Assembly (NCBI RefSeq): GCF_037975245.1
Contig: NC_092583.1
Coordinates: forward strand, 15,979,264-16,043,263
DNA length: 64,000 nt
Direction: 5' to 3'
Origin: Apostichopus japonicus
Lineage: Eukaryota > Echinodermata > Holothuroidea > Aspidochirotida > Stichopodidae
The translations under genes and the position numbers were made by a program. Below are positions 1 through 11,700 of the stretch, piece by piece; the stretch's first letter is position 1, and each line of letters starts with the position of its first letter. A model generated the notes under the pieces. That model did not search any database and had not been told where the DNA came from. It was given only the letters and a program-made list of their open reading frames with translations.

Positions 1-540
1 CTGCACAGCTTATAGTAAATGTAGGAGAAGTCTTTGAGAACACATTGTTTCACCTGATTAATTTCACTTACATGCACTTGCATGTTTGAATATTTTGTGG
101 TGTGGTGCAGTTGTTATTGAGTCATTCTTTAGTTTGTATTTCATGATTGTGCATGTACAAAGCATGCAGCATTTGGCATAATCCCAACATTGCATTCCTC
201 AGAGAACTGTTAAGAGATTGAATAATTCCACATTGTATATCAGCTCATTCTACAATTTTTGGATGTAAATCACAAAGTTGTTGTGATATGACGAAAGATG
301 ATGTCTTTTGATTGTATTTCAGCATTTTGAATCTAATTGATATTTCATGCAATAGATAATTGACAATATTTGTTTGTTTCGTGGTTTGCTGAATTTTAAA
401 GTGAATAAAGTTATTTGCAAGTTGACAGAACATCATCAGACTTCTGACATTATTGTAGGCAAAAATTGTACACATCTCACAATAGCTGCAACTTAATACT
501 ATTTTCTGGTCTTCATGGCTTCTGTGAACAGTAAAAAGTA
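1..540. other. AT-rich non-coding stretch, nothing recognised
   Basis: I see no exon-like open frame with splice signals, no RNA gene and no clear repeat. A short minus-strand open frame at 245-475 has neither coding character nor a recognisable family. Confidence 0.4.
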
Positions 541-1020
541 AGAACCTTCCAAAGAACTTGTGAGAACCATTTTAAAGGGGTTCCCCTGGGAACCATATTT
601 GAAAAGGTTCTCGGTAGAACCTTAAGTGTTCTGCACACAGCTACGAATTGAAAGTACCTTTCATGGTTCTGGTGAGAACCATTTTAAAGGGGTTCTCAAA
701 AGAACCTTAGTCATAAAAGTTCTTAATAGAACCTTAGGGGTTCTGCATACGGGACAAAATGAAAGAACCTTTTATGGTTCTTTCGAGAACCATTTCAAAG
801 GGGTTCTCAAAAGAACCTTAGTCATAAAAGTTCTTGATAGAACCTTAGGGGTTCTGCATACGGGACAAAATGAAAGAACCTTTTTTGGTTCTTTCGAGAA
901 CCATTTCGTAGGGTTCTTATTAGAACCATCATGAAAAGGGTTCTCGGAAAGAACCATTGAAGGTTCTGCATACGGGACAAGTCCAAGAACCAGTTTTGGT
1001 TCTATGTGGAACCATATTTT
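541..1020. repeat. About 111-bp tandem repeat rich in GGTTCT/AGAACC
   Basis: The phrase GAGAACCAT recurs at about 562, 674, 785 and 896, giving periods of 112, 111 and 111 bp and four diverged units. Each unit also carries a GTTCTGCAYACGG-type phrase. Within a unit, AGAACC and its complement GGTTCT alternate every 15-25 bp, so single strands could fold into many small hairpins. Open frames run through it on both strands only because the unit length is a multiple of three; I do not call a gene. It could be a satellite or the inside of a DNA transposon. Confidence 0.75.
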
Positions 1021-3090
1021 CTTAGAGTGTATATACGGACTCACTACAAAATCTAGTCCCCACGTGATATCATTATGTTGTTCTTCAAAGGTTTTCTTTC
1101 CTTTGATAGTTGTATTATTCGTTTCTCGTTGAAACCTTATACATTTGGATTATATGCTTAAATGATGTTTTCTGTACAAGAATGTCATTAAAATGCAACA
1201 ATTTTTTGGGTGGAAATATCTTTCTTCTTCTCTGGATATATGATCGAAATATTATAAAGAAGAACAACTACATTTTCAGCTCAATTGCCATAAATTGCAC
1301 CTGTATTGTCTGTTGTCGCCACATGCAGCCTTCACAAAATATTACAAAATATGAACATTTCATCACAGATGCACCAAATCCACGGTATACACGACTCTAA
1401 ATAGTACAAATTTAAACAGGACAAGATAAATCGGTTCCTGGTGAGGCTTTTAACATAGGAGCAGGGGGAGGGGGAGGTGAAGCTCTACACACTTTACCGC
1501 TCATTCACACCAGTTAACCACAAAGACTGACTGAAATGCATATATATAACTTGATAAACGAAAGCGATGGTAAAAATATATATAGAAAGAATAAGTTATC
1601 GCTGGACAAATTTATTTGTTCTTAAATTTTGCATTTCATGAAGAAAGTTTATCAAAGCTAACCTGAGTATCAGTCAAAGTGAGATTGCAACTTCCACTTT
1701 ACTATAAACACCCTCCTAAATCTACCTGCACCCGCCCCCTACCCCCCCCCTACACCCACAAAATGGCAAGTGAAGGAATAAGAGTAGAATTCCAACATTT
1801 TGTCACCCCGACACATTTTCATATCAATATTAATTGCATATAACAGAAAAACATATTTAAAAACATGAAAATGTTTGTTTCCTATAAGGCAATAATGGAC
1901 TGCATTGTTATGAGATTTTATTGTTAAACAACATCTTTATAGAAATGTAACAGAATCAACTCCAAAGATATGTTAGATTTCATCCAAAAATTAACGAAGT
2001 CTGGAATGGTAACGTGATCAAACTATATTTTGGGTGAAAGTAAAATCCGAAATTTTTAAGTAGTGTTAATGCAATCCTCCTCCCCCCCCCCACCCCTACA
2101 CCCATCTCCCGACCCACACCAGTCGCTACATACACCTTTATCATGAGGGTGCCAGCAAATCTCAGTTTCCTGTCTGATAAAATTAAGATTAAGTTATAAG
2201 ATTACAATTTTTTAATCTTCGACAAGCATGGATTAAGGCAATCTTTTAAGCTTGGTACAATATAGCAACGGCAATTGATACACTGACATCAACCCCATGC
2301 ATAACCCCATGCATCCTTCTTTTAGTCCCAGTATTTGAACTCTTACCCTATTCACTTTGGACAAAATAATACAGAATATTTCCTGTGTATAATAGAGGGT
2401 ATTAAGACCCCGCCTCCCTCGGTCCTTTCCCGATTTGTGGAGTGTTAAAGTTTGTTGTATTGGAACTGTAACTTGACTTTATTCTGACTAAACTTCATGT
2501 ATAATCTCCACGCGTAATTGGACCCCTCGCAACCCCCCCCCCCCCCTATATATGGTTAACCGTTCCCATAATTATATATAAGGGATCTGTAGATGGTTAA
2601 CCGTTCCGTATAAAATATAGAGGGACATAAAACATTTAATCCAAAATATCATGATGTGTCAACATATTTTATTCGGTAAGTTTATGTCTATAATCCCATC
2701 GTATGGTACCATCTTAGTGGGCATAATATCTCCTGGGCCTGGGGTCAATCAGGGGGCCCGGACAAATATAAATGATTAAGAATATTCACATATACGCCCA
2801 TGAATATATACCATGAATTTATGAAGACTTCTGGAGAGGGCCTCGCGATATAATTGTTCCAGTTGCCCGACGATGATCTTGAATCTCCCGATTATATGTA
2901 TATTGTTGATACCTTATATGTTTCTTTATATTGTTAACTGCATATTGCGCCACAATGATTGCGTCGAATTGGAAGCAAAAATGCAAACAGCTCCTAAAGG
3001 TGCTGAAATTGTCATGAAGTTAAGCATGCACACTAGTCATACATAATTAGTAAAGGTAAATATCGTGCATGGCGTCTGTACATGGAGTAT
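1021..3090. other. Gene-free AT-rich DNA with homopolymer C tracts
   Basis: No coding exon is supported. Short C-runs occur near 1740, 2085 and 2530. A short phrase (ATGGTTAACCGTTCC) is duplicated at about 2553 and 2593. Nothing else is recognised. Confidence 0.35.
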
Positions 3091-3500
3091 GTGTGATAAT
3101 TAGTAAGGGATTATCATTATACGTGAGAGATAATTAGTAAGGGATTATCTATACCTGAGAGTGGAGATTGGCTGGTTGGGGAGGGGTCGCATTGATTGCT
3201 CACGTTATAATTCTTTTAGTAGACCTATATATGCTATTTCCGGGTCATTAGTTTTGCTATATATATCATTACAATGTGTGATCCATGACGTATATGTGTG
3301 ATAATTAGCAAGGGATTATTATTATACGTGAGAGATAATTAGTAAGGGATTATCTATACCTGAGAGTGGAGATTGGCTGGCTGGGGAGGGGTCGCATTAA
3401 TTGCTCACATTATAATTCTTTTAGTAGACCTATATATGCTATTTCCGGGTCATTAGTTTTGCTATATATATCATTACAATGTGTGATCCATGACGTAGCC
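3091..3500. repeat. 205-bp direct tandem duplication
   Basis: The block starting GTGTGATAATTAG at 3091 repeats at 3296 with few changes (for example GGTTGG/GGCTGG), ending near CCATGACGTA in both. The two copies are nearly identical, so the duplication looks recent. Each unit also contains a short internal repeat (GATAATTAGTAAGGGATTAT). Confidence 0.8.
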
Positions 3501-4767
3501 TATATATGTATGTGTAGTATAAACGTGTAAAGAAGTATTATGTATGGAAAAAGCCATTAAACTGAGCGAATGAAAAACGAAAGAAAACTTACAAGTGACA
3601 AACATATTGCGATGAAAAGAGTCAACCGGCCTGCAGTGGACATTTTCTTCTTCTTTTTGATGATAGGCCGAAAAAATCGGTAAAATTATTAACCGCCTGG
3701 CCGGCAGGCAATTCCAAAGTTACAATCCTCGAAGACTTTTCCTTGTTCCAAACGTTCGTGTTTGCACTCGCTTCTGTAGAAATTATTTGTGGACGATATA
3801 TTCTAAATGACAGGAGCAGAAACGCAATCTTTGCGACAAAGTTGATCTCATGAAATAAAAGGCTTGCTATTTCCACTAGGACGTCGAAAAATGAGAGAAA
3901 AGTTTTTCGATTGAAGTCTTCACTTTATACTAGTGGTGACGAACTGAACAGTGGTTAAAACAGCCTTGTGTTAATTTAAGCAGAGGTCATGACGTTAGCT
4001 ATACACCTATCGAGTTTTACCGTTCAGGCTATTTACAAAGGAACTTTACTAAGTATTACATGCATATAGCAATGGGTGAGGCCACTTGCACCGCTTGAAT
4101 GGACACCACTTTTTTTTTTTTTTTTACAGACATAACTTTTTGAGAATAATAAGGTCGCCACAAAGCTTTTGAAATTCTTACCACCTATAAAGTATCTCAT
4201 CTGCACTTATTTAAGGTTTGTGAAGCGTAACGCTAGCATTCATTTCAAAGCAATATTCTGTTGAAGTAGCATATGAGTCACAGTGTATATAGCTGTTTAT
4301 TTAGCTTATAAGTGCATTGGTAAAACTACCTTAATTATTTGACTCTATGTATGACTGATCAGGTTTCATGCATGGTTAGCATAACTTGGCACACCATTGT
4401 CCCCGGGTTGAAGTCACTATAATATACACCCCTTCATTTTCCCCTTTTTGGGGGGGGGGGTTAATAAATTTTTACAAAAGTGTTCATAAAAGTTCTGGTC
4501 CTTTAAATTATTCCGCAGTTATTGGTGAGTGCGTTTTAAATAAATCATTCAGATCATGGTTACCTTTCAAATAATCAAACTCAAGCGAGCAGCAGCTTAC
4601 GTATGATATAGGCTTAACATTTATGCCAATCGTTAACTGTTACGATACGTCTTGTGGTGGAATACCGCATATCCTGTAGAGGAAATATAACCAACGGGCA
4701 GGGCTGGATTAAGTGCAACTGATGCCATATCTATAAGCATAGCCCAACAATGGTACCACCTCCATGG
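3501..4767. other. Gene-free stretch
   Basis: A minus-strand open frame at 3622-3876 has a hydrophobic stretch near its N-terminus, but it lacks an ATG in frame and a good splice donor, so it is not called. Poly(T) lies near 4110 and a G-run near 4450. No repeat family is recognised. Confidence 0.3.
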
Positions 4768-4797
4768 CCCCTCCATATATATATATATATATATATC

Positions 4798-4892
<95 letters not shown>
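4768..4892. repeat. (AT)n microsatellite
   Basis: About 125 bp of alternating AT with one short interruption (TATCTAAATA near 4795). Similar AT tracts sit at 5173-5203 and 7205-7298, at the outer ends of the inverted Penelope-like copies. Confidence 0.9.
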
Positions 4893-4895
<3 letters not shown>

Positions 4896-4924
4896 AATGA
4901 AAATCGTAATGAGTTGGAAAATCA

Positions 4925-5010
4925 AGAACAGTAGTAAAACTTCCAGCCTCCACAGGTAGGCTTGTACGCGGACACCATAACCAACTAGGCCATGGACGCT
5001 GATTGTATGT
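4925..5010 (-). mobile_element. Possible degraded tRNA-derived SINE head
   Basis: Read on the minus strand, this stretch contains TGGCCTAGTTGG, a good match to a polymerase III A box, followed at tRNA-like spacing by text resembling a tRNA body. The expected B box (GGTTCGAATCC) is badly degraded. It is called only as a possible SINE remnant. Confidence 0.3.
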
Positions 5011-5170
5011 CCAGAGGTTCTAAACCGGTAAGGAAGGTCGTAATTCCACTGTAGTCGTTTGTCACCTGTATCGAACAATACTACTTCTGTTTTTGGTGAC
5101 ATATTTTGCCTTACTCTAGAGATCAAACATGATGCTAACCAACTCGAAAATCATATGTGATTCCTAAAGC

Positions 5171-5209
<39 letters not shown>

Positions 5210-5478
5210 AGAGAAAACCAGAGAAATAAGATATGACTCATAATTGACAAATAAGGAGTAAGTTTTACAAAATATATTGGAATTTTCGGTCCCCCTGGGA
5301 CCTTCGTCAGCAATACTTGGCAGTCGAATGAGAAGTACAAAATGTGACACAATGAAAGTATGACGCTAGATAAGAGTAAGTTGCAATGATGGAATTAAAA
5401 CCAAATAAACCATGACTATACAGGAAGCGGATTAAGGAGCAAAGAACGGATTACATATGCTTGTAGAACTGGTAGTTG

Positions 5479-6128
5479 TTAAGGGGTCCCAAGTCCGGTG
5501 AGGCCGGTGATGTGAGACTTAATACGAAAGATCCAATCGATTTCTTTACGTTTACGTTCAGTAGTTGATTTGAAGTTCGAGGCAATTAAAATACATTTTA
5601 GGTTTTTTAGAGAATGACCATGAAGATTGAAATGTTCGGACACTGGGAATCCTGCAAAATTATCACGAATAGATTTTTTGTGATTATTAAAACGTAAGCG
5701 GAATCGGGAGCCTGTTTCACCTACATAATTGCCCTCTTTGCAAAGTACACAATAGAAAATGTAAATAACATTAATAGAATCACAAGAGAGGGAAGGGGGT
5801 CTAAGACTAAAGTCAACATTGGGAATCTTGACCACGGTGCCTGGGGTAATATGGGGGCATATTTGGCATCTAGGTTTACCGCAAGGAAAATTGCCTGCGG
5901 AGGTGGAAACTGAGCGGGGGAGTCTGGAGGAAGTGAGAAGAAATTTAAGGTTGGGGGGTTGACGAAATGCTAGCATGGGGGGTACCTTAAACGATTCTCC
6001 TACAGACTGATCGTCTTGAAATACAGCAAATTCCTGTTTGATGGAGCGAATGAAAGATTTGATGAGGGGGTTGTAACTGGTAACGAACGGAATGCGTGTG
6101 TTGGGACTTTTAGACTTGTATTTTAATA
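5479..6128 (-). pseudogene. Penelope-like GIY-YIG endonuclease fragment, frame-broken C-terminus
   Basis: The minus-strand frame encodes the same polypeptide as the right copy: a Cys-rich linker (CGKPRCQIC), the GIY-YIG core reading VIYIFYCVLC then YVGETGSRFRLRF, and a downstream conserved ERKRKEIDW segment. Near the end the text differs from the partner copy by a small replacement with net loss of 2 bp (around 5495-5505). This shifts the frame and ends the protein early as GLTGLGTP. Everything before that point is identical in protein sequence to the other arm. No reverse transcriptase is present. Confidence 0.75.
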
Positions 6129-6135
6129 CCCATGT

Positions 6136-6927
6136 GATTTTAAACACCAGGTATCCATATTAACTGGTTATTTCTTGAACGTCGGATACCCCCTTCACTT
6201 AATTAGACAGGGTATTTCCAGGGCCGACAAGTTGAGCCGTGAGGACTTATTAAAATACAAGTCTAAAAGTCCCAACACACGCATTCCGTTCGTTACCAGT
6301 TACAACCCCCTCATCAAATCTTTCATTCGCTCCATCAAACAGGAATTTGCTGTATTTCAAGACGATCAGTCTGTAGGAGAATCGTTTAAGGTACCCCCCA
6401 TGCTAGCATTTCGTCAACCCCCCAACCTTAAATTTCTTCTCACTTCCTCCAGACTCCCCCGCTCAGTTTCCACCTCCGCAGGCAATTTTCCTTGCGGTAA
6501 ACCTAGATGCCAAATATGCCCCCATATTACCCCAGGCACCGTGGTCAAGATTCCCAATGTTGACTTTAGTCTTAGACCCCCTTCCCTCTCTTGTGATTCT
6601 ATTAATGTTATTTACATTTTCTATTGTGTACTTTGCAAAGAGGGCAATTATGTAGGTGAAACAGGCTCCCGATTCCGCTTACGTTTTAATAATCACAAAA
6701 AATCTATTCGTGATAATTTTGCAGGATTCCCAGTGTCCGAACATTTCAATCTTCATGGTCATTCTCTAAAAAACCTAAAATGTATTTTAATTGCCTCGAA
6801 CTTCAAATCAACTACTGAACGTAAACGTAAAGAAATCGATTGGATCTTTCGTATTAAGTCTCACATCACCGGCCTCAACAAAGACTTGGGACCCCTTAAC
6901 AACTACCAGTTCTACAAGCATATGTAA
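6136..6927 (+). pseudogene. Penelope-like element C-terminal fragment (GIY-YIG endonuclease)
   Basis: The open frame runs from inside the spacer (about 6136) to a stop at 6927. It begins with the region that follows the reverse transcriptase in Penelope-like proteins (SILTGYFLNVGYP, then LIRQGISRADKLSREDLL). Next come a Cys-containing linker (CGKPRCQIC), the GIY-YIG nuclease signature (IYIFYCVLC, then YVGET, with the catalytic-type Arg in SRFRLRF) and the conserved SEHFN and ERKRKEIDW segments. In intact elements this nuclease nicks target DNA to prime reverse transcription. Here the reverse transcriptase is missing, so the copy is 5'-truncated. An ATG start near the open end is lacking, as expected for an internal fragment. 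Confidence 0.8.
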
Positions 6928-7204
6928 TCCGTTCTTTGCTCCTTAATCCGCTTCCTGTATAGTCATGGTTTATTTGGTTTTAATTCCATCATTGCAACTT
7001 ACTCTTATCTAGCGTCATACTTTCATTGTGTCACATTTTGTACTTCTCATTCGACTGCCAAGTATTGCTGACGAAGGTCCCAGGGGGACCGAAAATTCCA
7101 ATATATTTTGTAAAACTTACTCCTTATTTGTCAATTATGAGTCATATCTTATTTCTCTGGTTTTCTCTAATAATATTTTCTTTTGGAGTAAACGTGGATT
7201 TTCG

Positions 7205-7205
7205 T

Positions 7206-7298
<93 letters not shown>
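7205..7298. repeat. (AT)n microsatellite
   Basis: About 94 bp of uninterrupted alternating AT, some 30 bp outside the right Penelope-like arm. It mirrors the AT tract at the left arm. Confidence 0.9.
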
Positions 7299-7302
<4 letters not shown>

Positions 7303-7479
7303 CCACATGCAGGGATGTGCTCACGCTGGGAGGCTGCACCCGGTATATCTGAATGCCACCCAGCACAAACAGTATTTAAACATTTCCGCCCGACACTATC
7401 ATGTTTGACGATTCATTTACCAAATTTTACCATAACCAAAATAAAGGTGAATACTTGGCACAGAAGTGAGCTCCAGAAT

Positions 7480-7600
7480 AGCAAAAAGATACTACTATTT
7501 GCCATTAAGCATACTCTATTTGCAAACAATTTCCAAAGTGGAGGGGGACACCCCCACCCCTTAGACCCGTCTCTCAGGACGTTGATAATACAACCGCACA
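7480..7600. repeat. Remnant related to the 366-bp MITE at 56640
   Basis: The segment around 7536-7575 (AGGGGGACACCCCC, CCTTAGACCC) closely matches the inside of the 366-bp TIR element at about 56908-56945. The terminal repeats are not preserved here, so this is a decayed or partial copy. Between 7600 and 8580 I recognise nothing further except C/G-runs. Confidence 0.4.
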
Positions 7601-8588
7601 AATCCGCCCGGCACTCATATATGCTGAGCACTTACTTATCCCTACTCCCTGCACATGATTATTTGAATCCTTGGACCACTCTCAGAGATGAAACAACATC
7701 TTAGCCCCCCCCCCCCCCCTCGATTGCAACTGGTGAATGCGCCCCTGCTAGCCCTTTCCAACCGGTGATAATGATTTTTCAACTATAATCTGCACAATCA
7801 CCTCTACGACCAAAAAACAAAACAAGAAACATCTATTTTCCGAGACATTGAATTAGTTGTGTTAGTCAGTAAGTACGATATCGGCTACCGTACATACAAA
7901 TCGTTTTGAAGTGGTTCAACTTAGCCCACAAACGTAGGCAAAATACGCGTGAAGAAGACCTAATGTTATACTATATCGTTACTTCATGATAATTTCCTAA
8001 CGTGATAATTAAAGCCAAACTTAAAGCGTCTATTTTACCTCCAAGGCAAGTTGTTGAAAACTTTTTTGGGGGGATATTGTATTTTATTTATCTTTTAAAG
8101 GTAATGGTAGGAGTATGGTTTGCCTGAGTAGGTAAATGGCTTAGATATTTCATCGCAAAAATGACGAAGAGAATGCTTGACTACGGTGGCCTACATATCC
8201 ATGTTAGTGACTGACACTTTTGAGATTTTTCAAAAACTGCGGGAGGGGAGGAGGGAAGGAGGGGAGGAGTGGAGAGGGAAAGAAATATGTGATCTACCAA
8301 TGGCCCTCGTCTTGACCAAGTTTATAGTAACCTACCCACCCCATTCCCACCCCTCCTCAAACTGCCCACTTTCTGTGTGAGACCAGTCTGCAGAAAATGT
8401 CAGCGGCGTTGAAGAACGTTATTTTGATTGAAAGCAGTAACTAAAATTCACATCTTAGCCGGTCAGCAATTGGCTTTTCTGGACAGTATGCCGCAATGCG
8501 AAACCCATAGAAAATGTAGACGCTTATCAATGTCGGACTTACATAAATCAAAAAATATTTTGTCTATCTTGGATTTGTATCGTTACAG

Positions 8589-8641
8589 ACCAATCAAATG
8601 TTTCGTTACAAACAGCTGTTATTTCGAACGCCCAAAATGGC
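8589..8641 (+). promoter_or_regulatory. Probable CDC27 core promoter elements
   Basis: A CCAAT box (8590-8594, in GACCAATCA) and a YY1-like AAAATGGC (8634-8641) lie about 160 and 115 bp upstream of the CDC27 start codon; an E-box-like CAGCTG sits between them. There is no TATA box at a suitable place. This is a common housekeeping promoter arrangement. The site assignment is inference from motif and position only. Confidence 0.4.
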
Positions 8642-8754
8642 AGCCCTCATAGGACTTCCCATAATTAATAGAAATAACTAAAAAAGGTCAGGGAAATCAG
8701 TAATATTGAAAATTTCAACTCATTAATTGACTTGAACAGTTGTCGGACGTCAGT

Positions 8755-8778
8755 ATGGTAGTCTATGAGCCAGTTCAG
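8755..8778 (+). CDS. CDC27: CDC27 first coding exon (8 codons)
   Basis: This tiny exon reads MVVYEPVQ and ends CAG followed by GTAATT, in phase 0. It joins the next exon (ATIWQCLNHY) to match the conserved start of CDC27, where EPVQ is followed by (A)AIWQ. The start context has A at -3 and G at +4. No other upstream sequence fits this N-terminus and phase. The exon is separated from exon 2 by 2.9 kb and would be missed by ordinary ORF finding. Confidence 0.85.
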
Positions 8779-11700
8779 GTAATTATGAAGATATTTTGTC
8801 ATCTTATTGTCAAAAATATTTGTTCGTAAAGCAGAGAAGCCTAATGTTAACATATTGTTAACAACATGTACGATAGGATGCAGTAGTATTTACATCTCAA
8901 CTTTATTGCGCAAACAGTTCAATCCAAGCGAAAAGACAATTTATCGTTAATTCAAAGGTTCTTAACATAAGGTTATCAGTGAAAAGTTTATATTACTAAA
9001 GTGAACACTCCCAAACAACAGAATATGTAAAGATTTAGGCCTAGCCTGGGTATTTTGAAATTAAGTAACTGACACTAGGCTAGTAACAGTACACTCAACA
9101 GTAACACTAGAGCTTAGCATGCATGATGGGTCCAATTATGATATACTTAATATTTTGAATAAGTTTACTTATTTCTGAATAAACTTCTTCAAATTTTACT
9201 TATCTAGTCATTGCAATATGTTACCAAACTGCACATCTACGTTTTTAGATGTGGACAAAAGTCTGACGAAACTCTCAGCAATTTTCTTGGTACTACTACT
9301 AGTAGCATGGACACTTTGAAGTTCGTACACCTAAGCCTTAAAACACCCCAAAACTATATCTTCTGGTATAAATCACATGAAAATATACTTGATATGGTGG
9401 GAGAAGTGTGTTATATTACGATACACGGCAAAACTTTCTTTCCTGCAAACTGTTTTCATGTTGTATTCCAATAACATTCTTCGTGATTGTGGAACTGGTA
9501 TTTCTTTGCTAGAGTATTGCGAAGTTCGGACACCCGGCCCACAGTGTGGCGCTGGTGATGAAATTGGTGGCGCAGTTGCTCTTTCAGTAATTATAACAGA
9601 CTTCATAGATCTCCATTTATTGACAAATATGTAAGTACTTACTTGCACACAGGTCATTTTGGAGAGAAAGTATCTGTAGCTTCGTAGTTTTTCATGAAAT
9701 TGGCTGTTGCTATAGGTTGTCATGGTGAAATCATGTATTTCTTAGGGGTGTCCGAACTTTGCAGTGTTCCGAACTTCGCAATACTGACTATACTAGTAGG
9801 CAGTATCATCACGAAAAATGGCCCCATAGAGTGACCTATTATTATGCACTCTTGAATAATATAAGTACATTTCTTTCATTCTCATAGAGTGACCCACTAT
9901 TATGCACTCCAGATAATATGAGAACATTTTCTTTCATTCTTTTATATTGGAAAACAAATAATGGTCAGATAATAGATGTTAGTATGCAAACATGAATATA
10001 AATACACATCTGGATTTAGGTTGGATTCTTGAGATACAAACTACAAAAGCTGCTGACTGAATGTCTAAAACAATTCACAAACGTTTTGATGTCAAGTGCA
10101 AACCAAGAAACTGTTCAACATGTACTTGTGATTAAAAAGATGTACCACACATCAAACCTAACCTCTGGGGACCAATTTCTCCAAAGAATGAATCGAAATA
10201 TGTCACACATCATTAATTTTGCATGAAAAAATTTGTCTTCATGGTCTGGAATCACTAACTTCAAAGTTCTACTGTCACAAGACATGTGCCAACGTTAGCA
10301 ATGGGGTGAAGATTACAGAACGTACAATGATATATTTGAGGTCATTAAAAAAATTTAGAAAGAAATGACACTACATTTGCATTCATAATTCATGGTATGT
10401 AAAATAAGGTTAACTACAGTTTAACGAATTTGGTACAAAACACTTAATCTGACTTCACAGAAGTCTTAACACCTAATATTTTAGGATAACGGACTAATTG
10501 ATGTAGCATATTGACAAACTTCACTGTTCATTCTCATGAAAATGCAAACCTAAAACTTAAGACGATTATTTTTATGTCAAACATGCAGCAAATGGAACAA
10601 TTTTGATGATGACAGACAAACTTAACTTAATGAAGACTGAGGTGCATGATTCCAAACATTTGCAAGTTATCAATCTAATCCTACTTACAAAGCGTAGAAT
10701 TGAAAGGAGTCAGTCATTACGAAAACTATTGTCAGAACACATCGTCCACAGTACTTTTTTTTATCATGCTCACCTTTTCTATTAAGTCCCTTGTGAAACA
10801 AACATCAATATCACCAAAAAGTGCTAGAACTGGATGCCAATTGAAGCTTATTTGGTTGACTGGAAATTAGACATATTGTATAATCTGATTCTTAGGGTGA
10901 ATTTTACTTACAGGGCCATCTTAAGTAACTGATTTAACAAAGCCAGCTGAATAACACAAGACATTAAGCAAGGATTGGCTAAAATCAGTTTCTCAAATAA
11001 CATTAAAGTTAGGTTTTTTTCTTACCCAAACATTTATATCCTTAACCAGGATTTGGAGATTATAAACTTTCATTTTGAAAAGAAATCACAGCTCTAAGTG
11101 TTTGTCATTGCTCCAGTGCAATAGTTGAAATTGCAGATCATACAAACTGGATACATTGACAATGTTATTGTAGTGGCAGTCAAATGTTTTCCTTACTTGT
11201 CAGAATTATGGAATTTTTCTCTTTTTTTTGTGACTGAAGACAAGCTGACATATACAGTATGCCTAGACTAGCAGTTCTGCAAATAGTCTGCTAAACCTAC
11301 ACAGCTACACTGGACAAATGATATATGCATGTGGAAATCATAGCTCAGTGAATAAATTATCCGGTATCGCATCGCAAACTGATATGTAAACTTGACAAAT
11401 AGTGTTTTATTTGAGTTGAGAGCCTTCAAAACTGCGTTACAAAGTCTGAACACTATTTTATTCCCATGCTCTTTAAAATTTTGAAGTTTTAACATTTTTA
11501 GCTTTAAATTTTTAAATTTAGCTTTAAGAAATAGCTTTAAAGTTTTGAATAAAAATCTGGTTCATTCCAACATTGCAGTAAACGTCAAGTGAAATGAAAC
11601 TTTGCAAATTCCTTTATAAACTATAGATTTATTTACTCTTTACAGGCTACTATCTGGCAATGCCTCAATCACTACGACTACGTCAACGCTATATTTTTAG

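Larger units (their letters stand above)
5202..7176. mobile_element. Penelope-like element copies in head-to-head inverted repeat
   Basis: The left arm (5202-6128) and the right arm (6248-7176) are reverse complements over about 927-929 bp, with a 119-bp spacer (6129-6247). Both arms encode the same C-terminal part of a Penelope-like retroelement protein with a GIY-YIG endonuclease. The spacer reads in frame into the right copy and encodes the segment just upstream of it, so the right copy is simply 119 bp longer at its 5' end. The outer ends abut AT microsatellites, which are common surroundings for this class. The reverse transcriptase domain is absent from both copies, so both are 5'-truncated and dead on their own. 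The left-right layout resembles the inverted partial copies known for Penelope-like insertions, but a palindromic assembly error cannot be excluded. Confidence 0.8.

Noticed and set aside
3622-3876. Minus-strand frame with a hydrophobic N-terminus, resembling a first exon of a secreted protein
   Set aside because: No ATG in frame and no good donor; a TATAAA-like stretch upstream is not enough.
4633-4953. Tyr-Ile repeat 'protein'
   Set aside because: Translation of the (AT)n microsatellite.
8401-8450. ATGTCAGCGGCGTTG as a CDC27 start
   Set aside because: Does not match the family N-terminus and gives the wrong phase; the exon at 8755 fits exactly.
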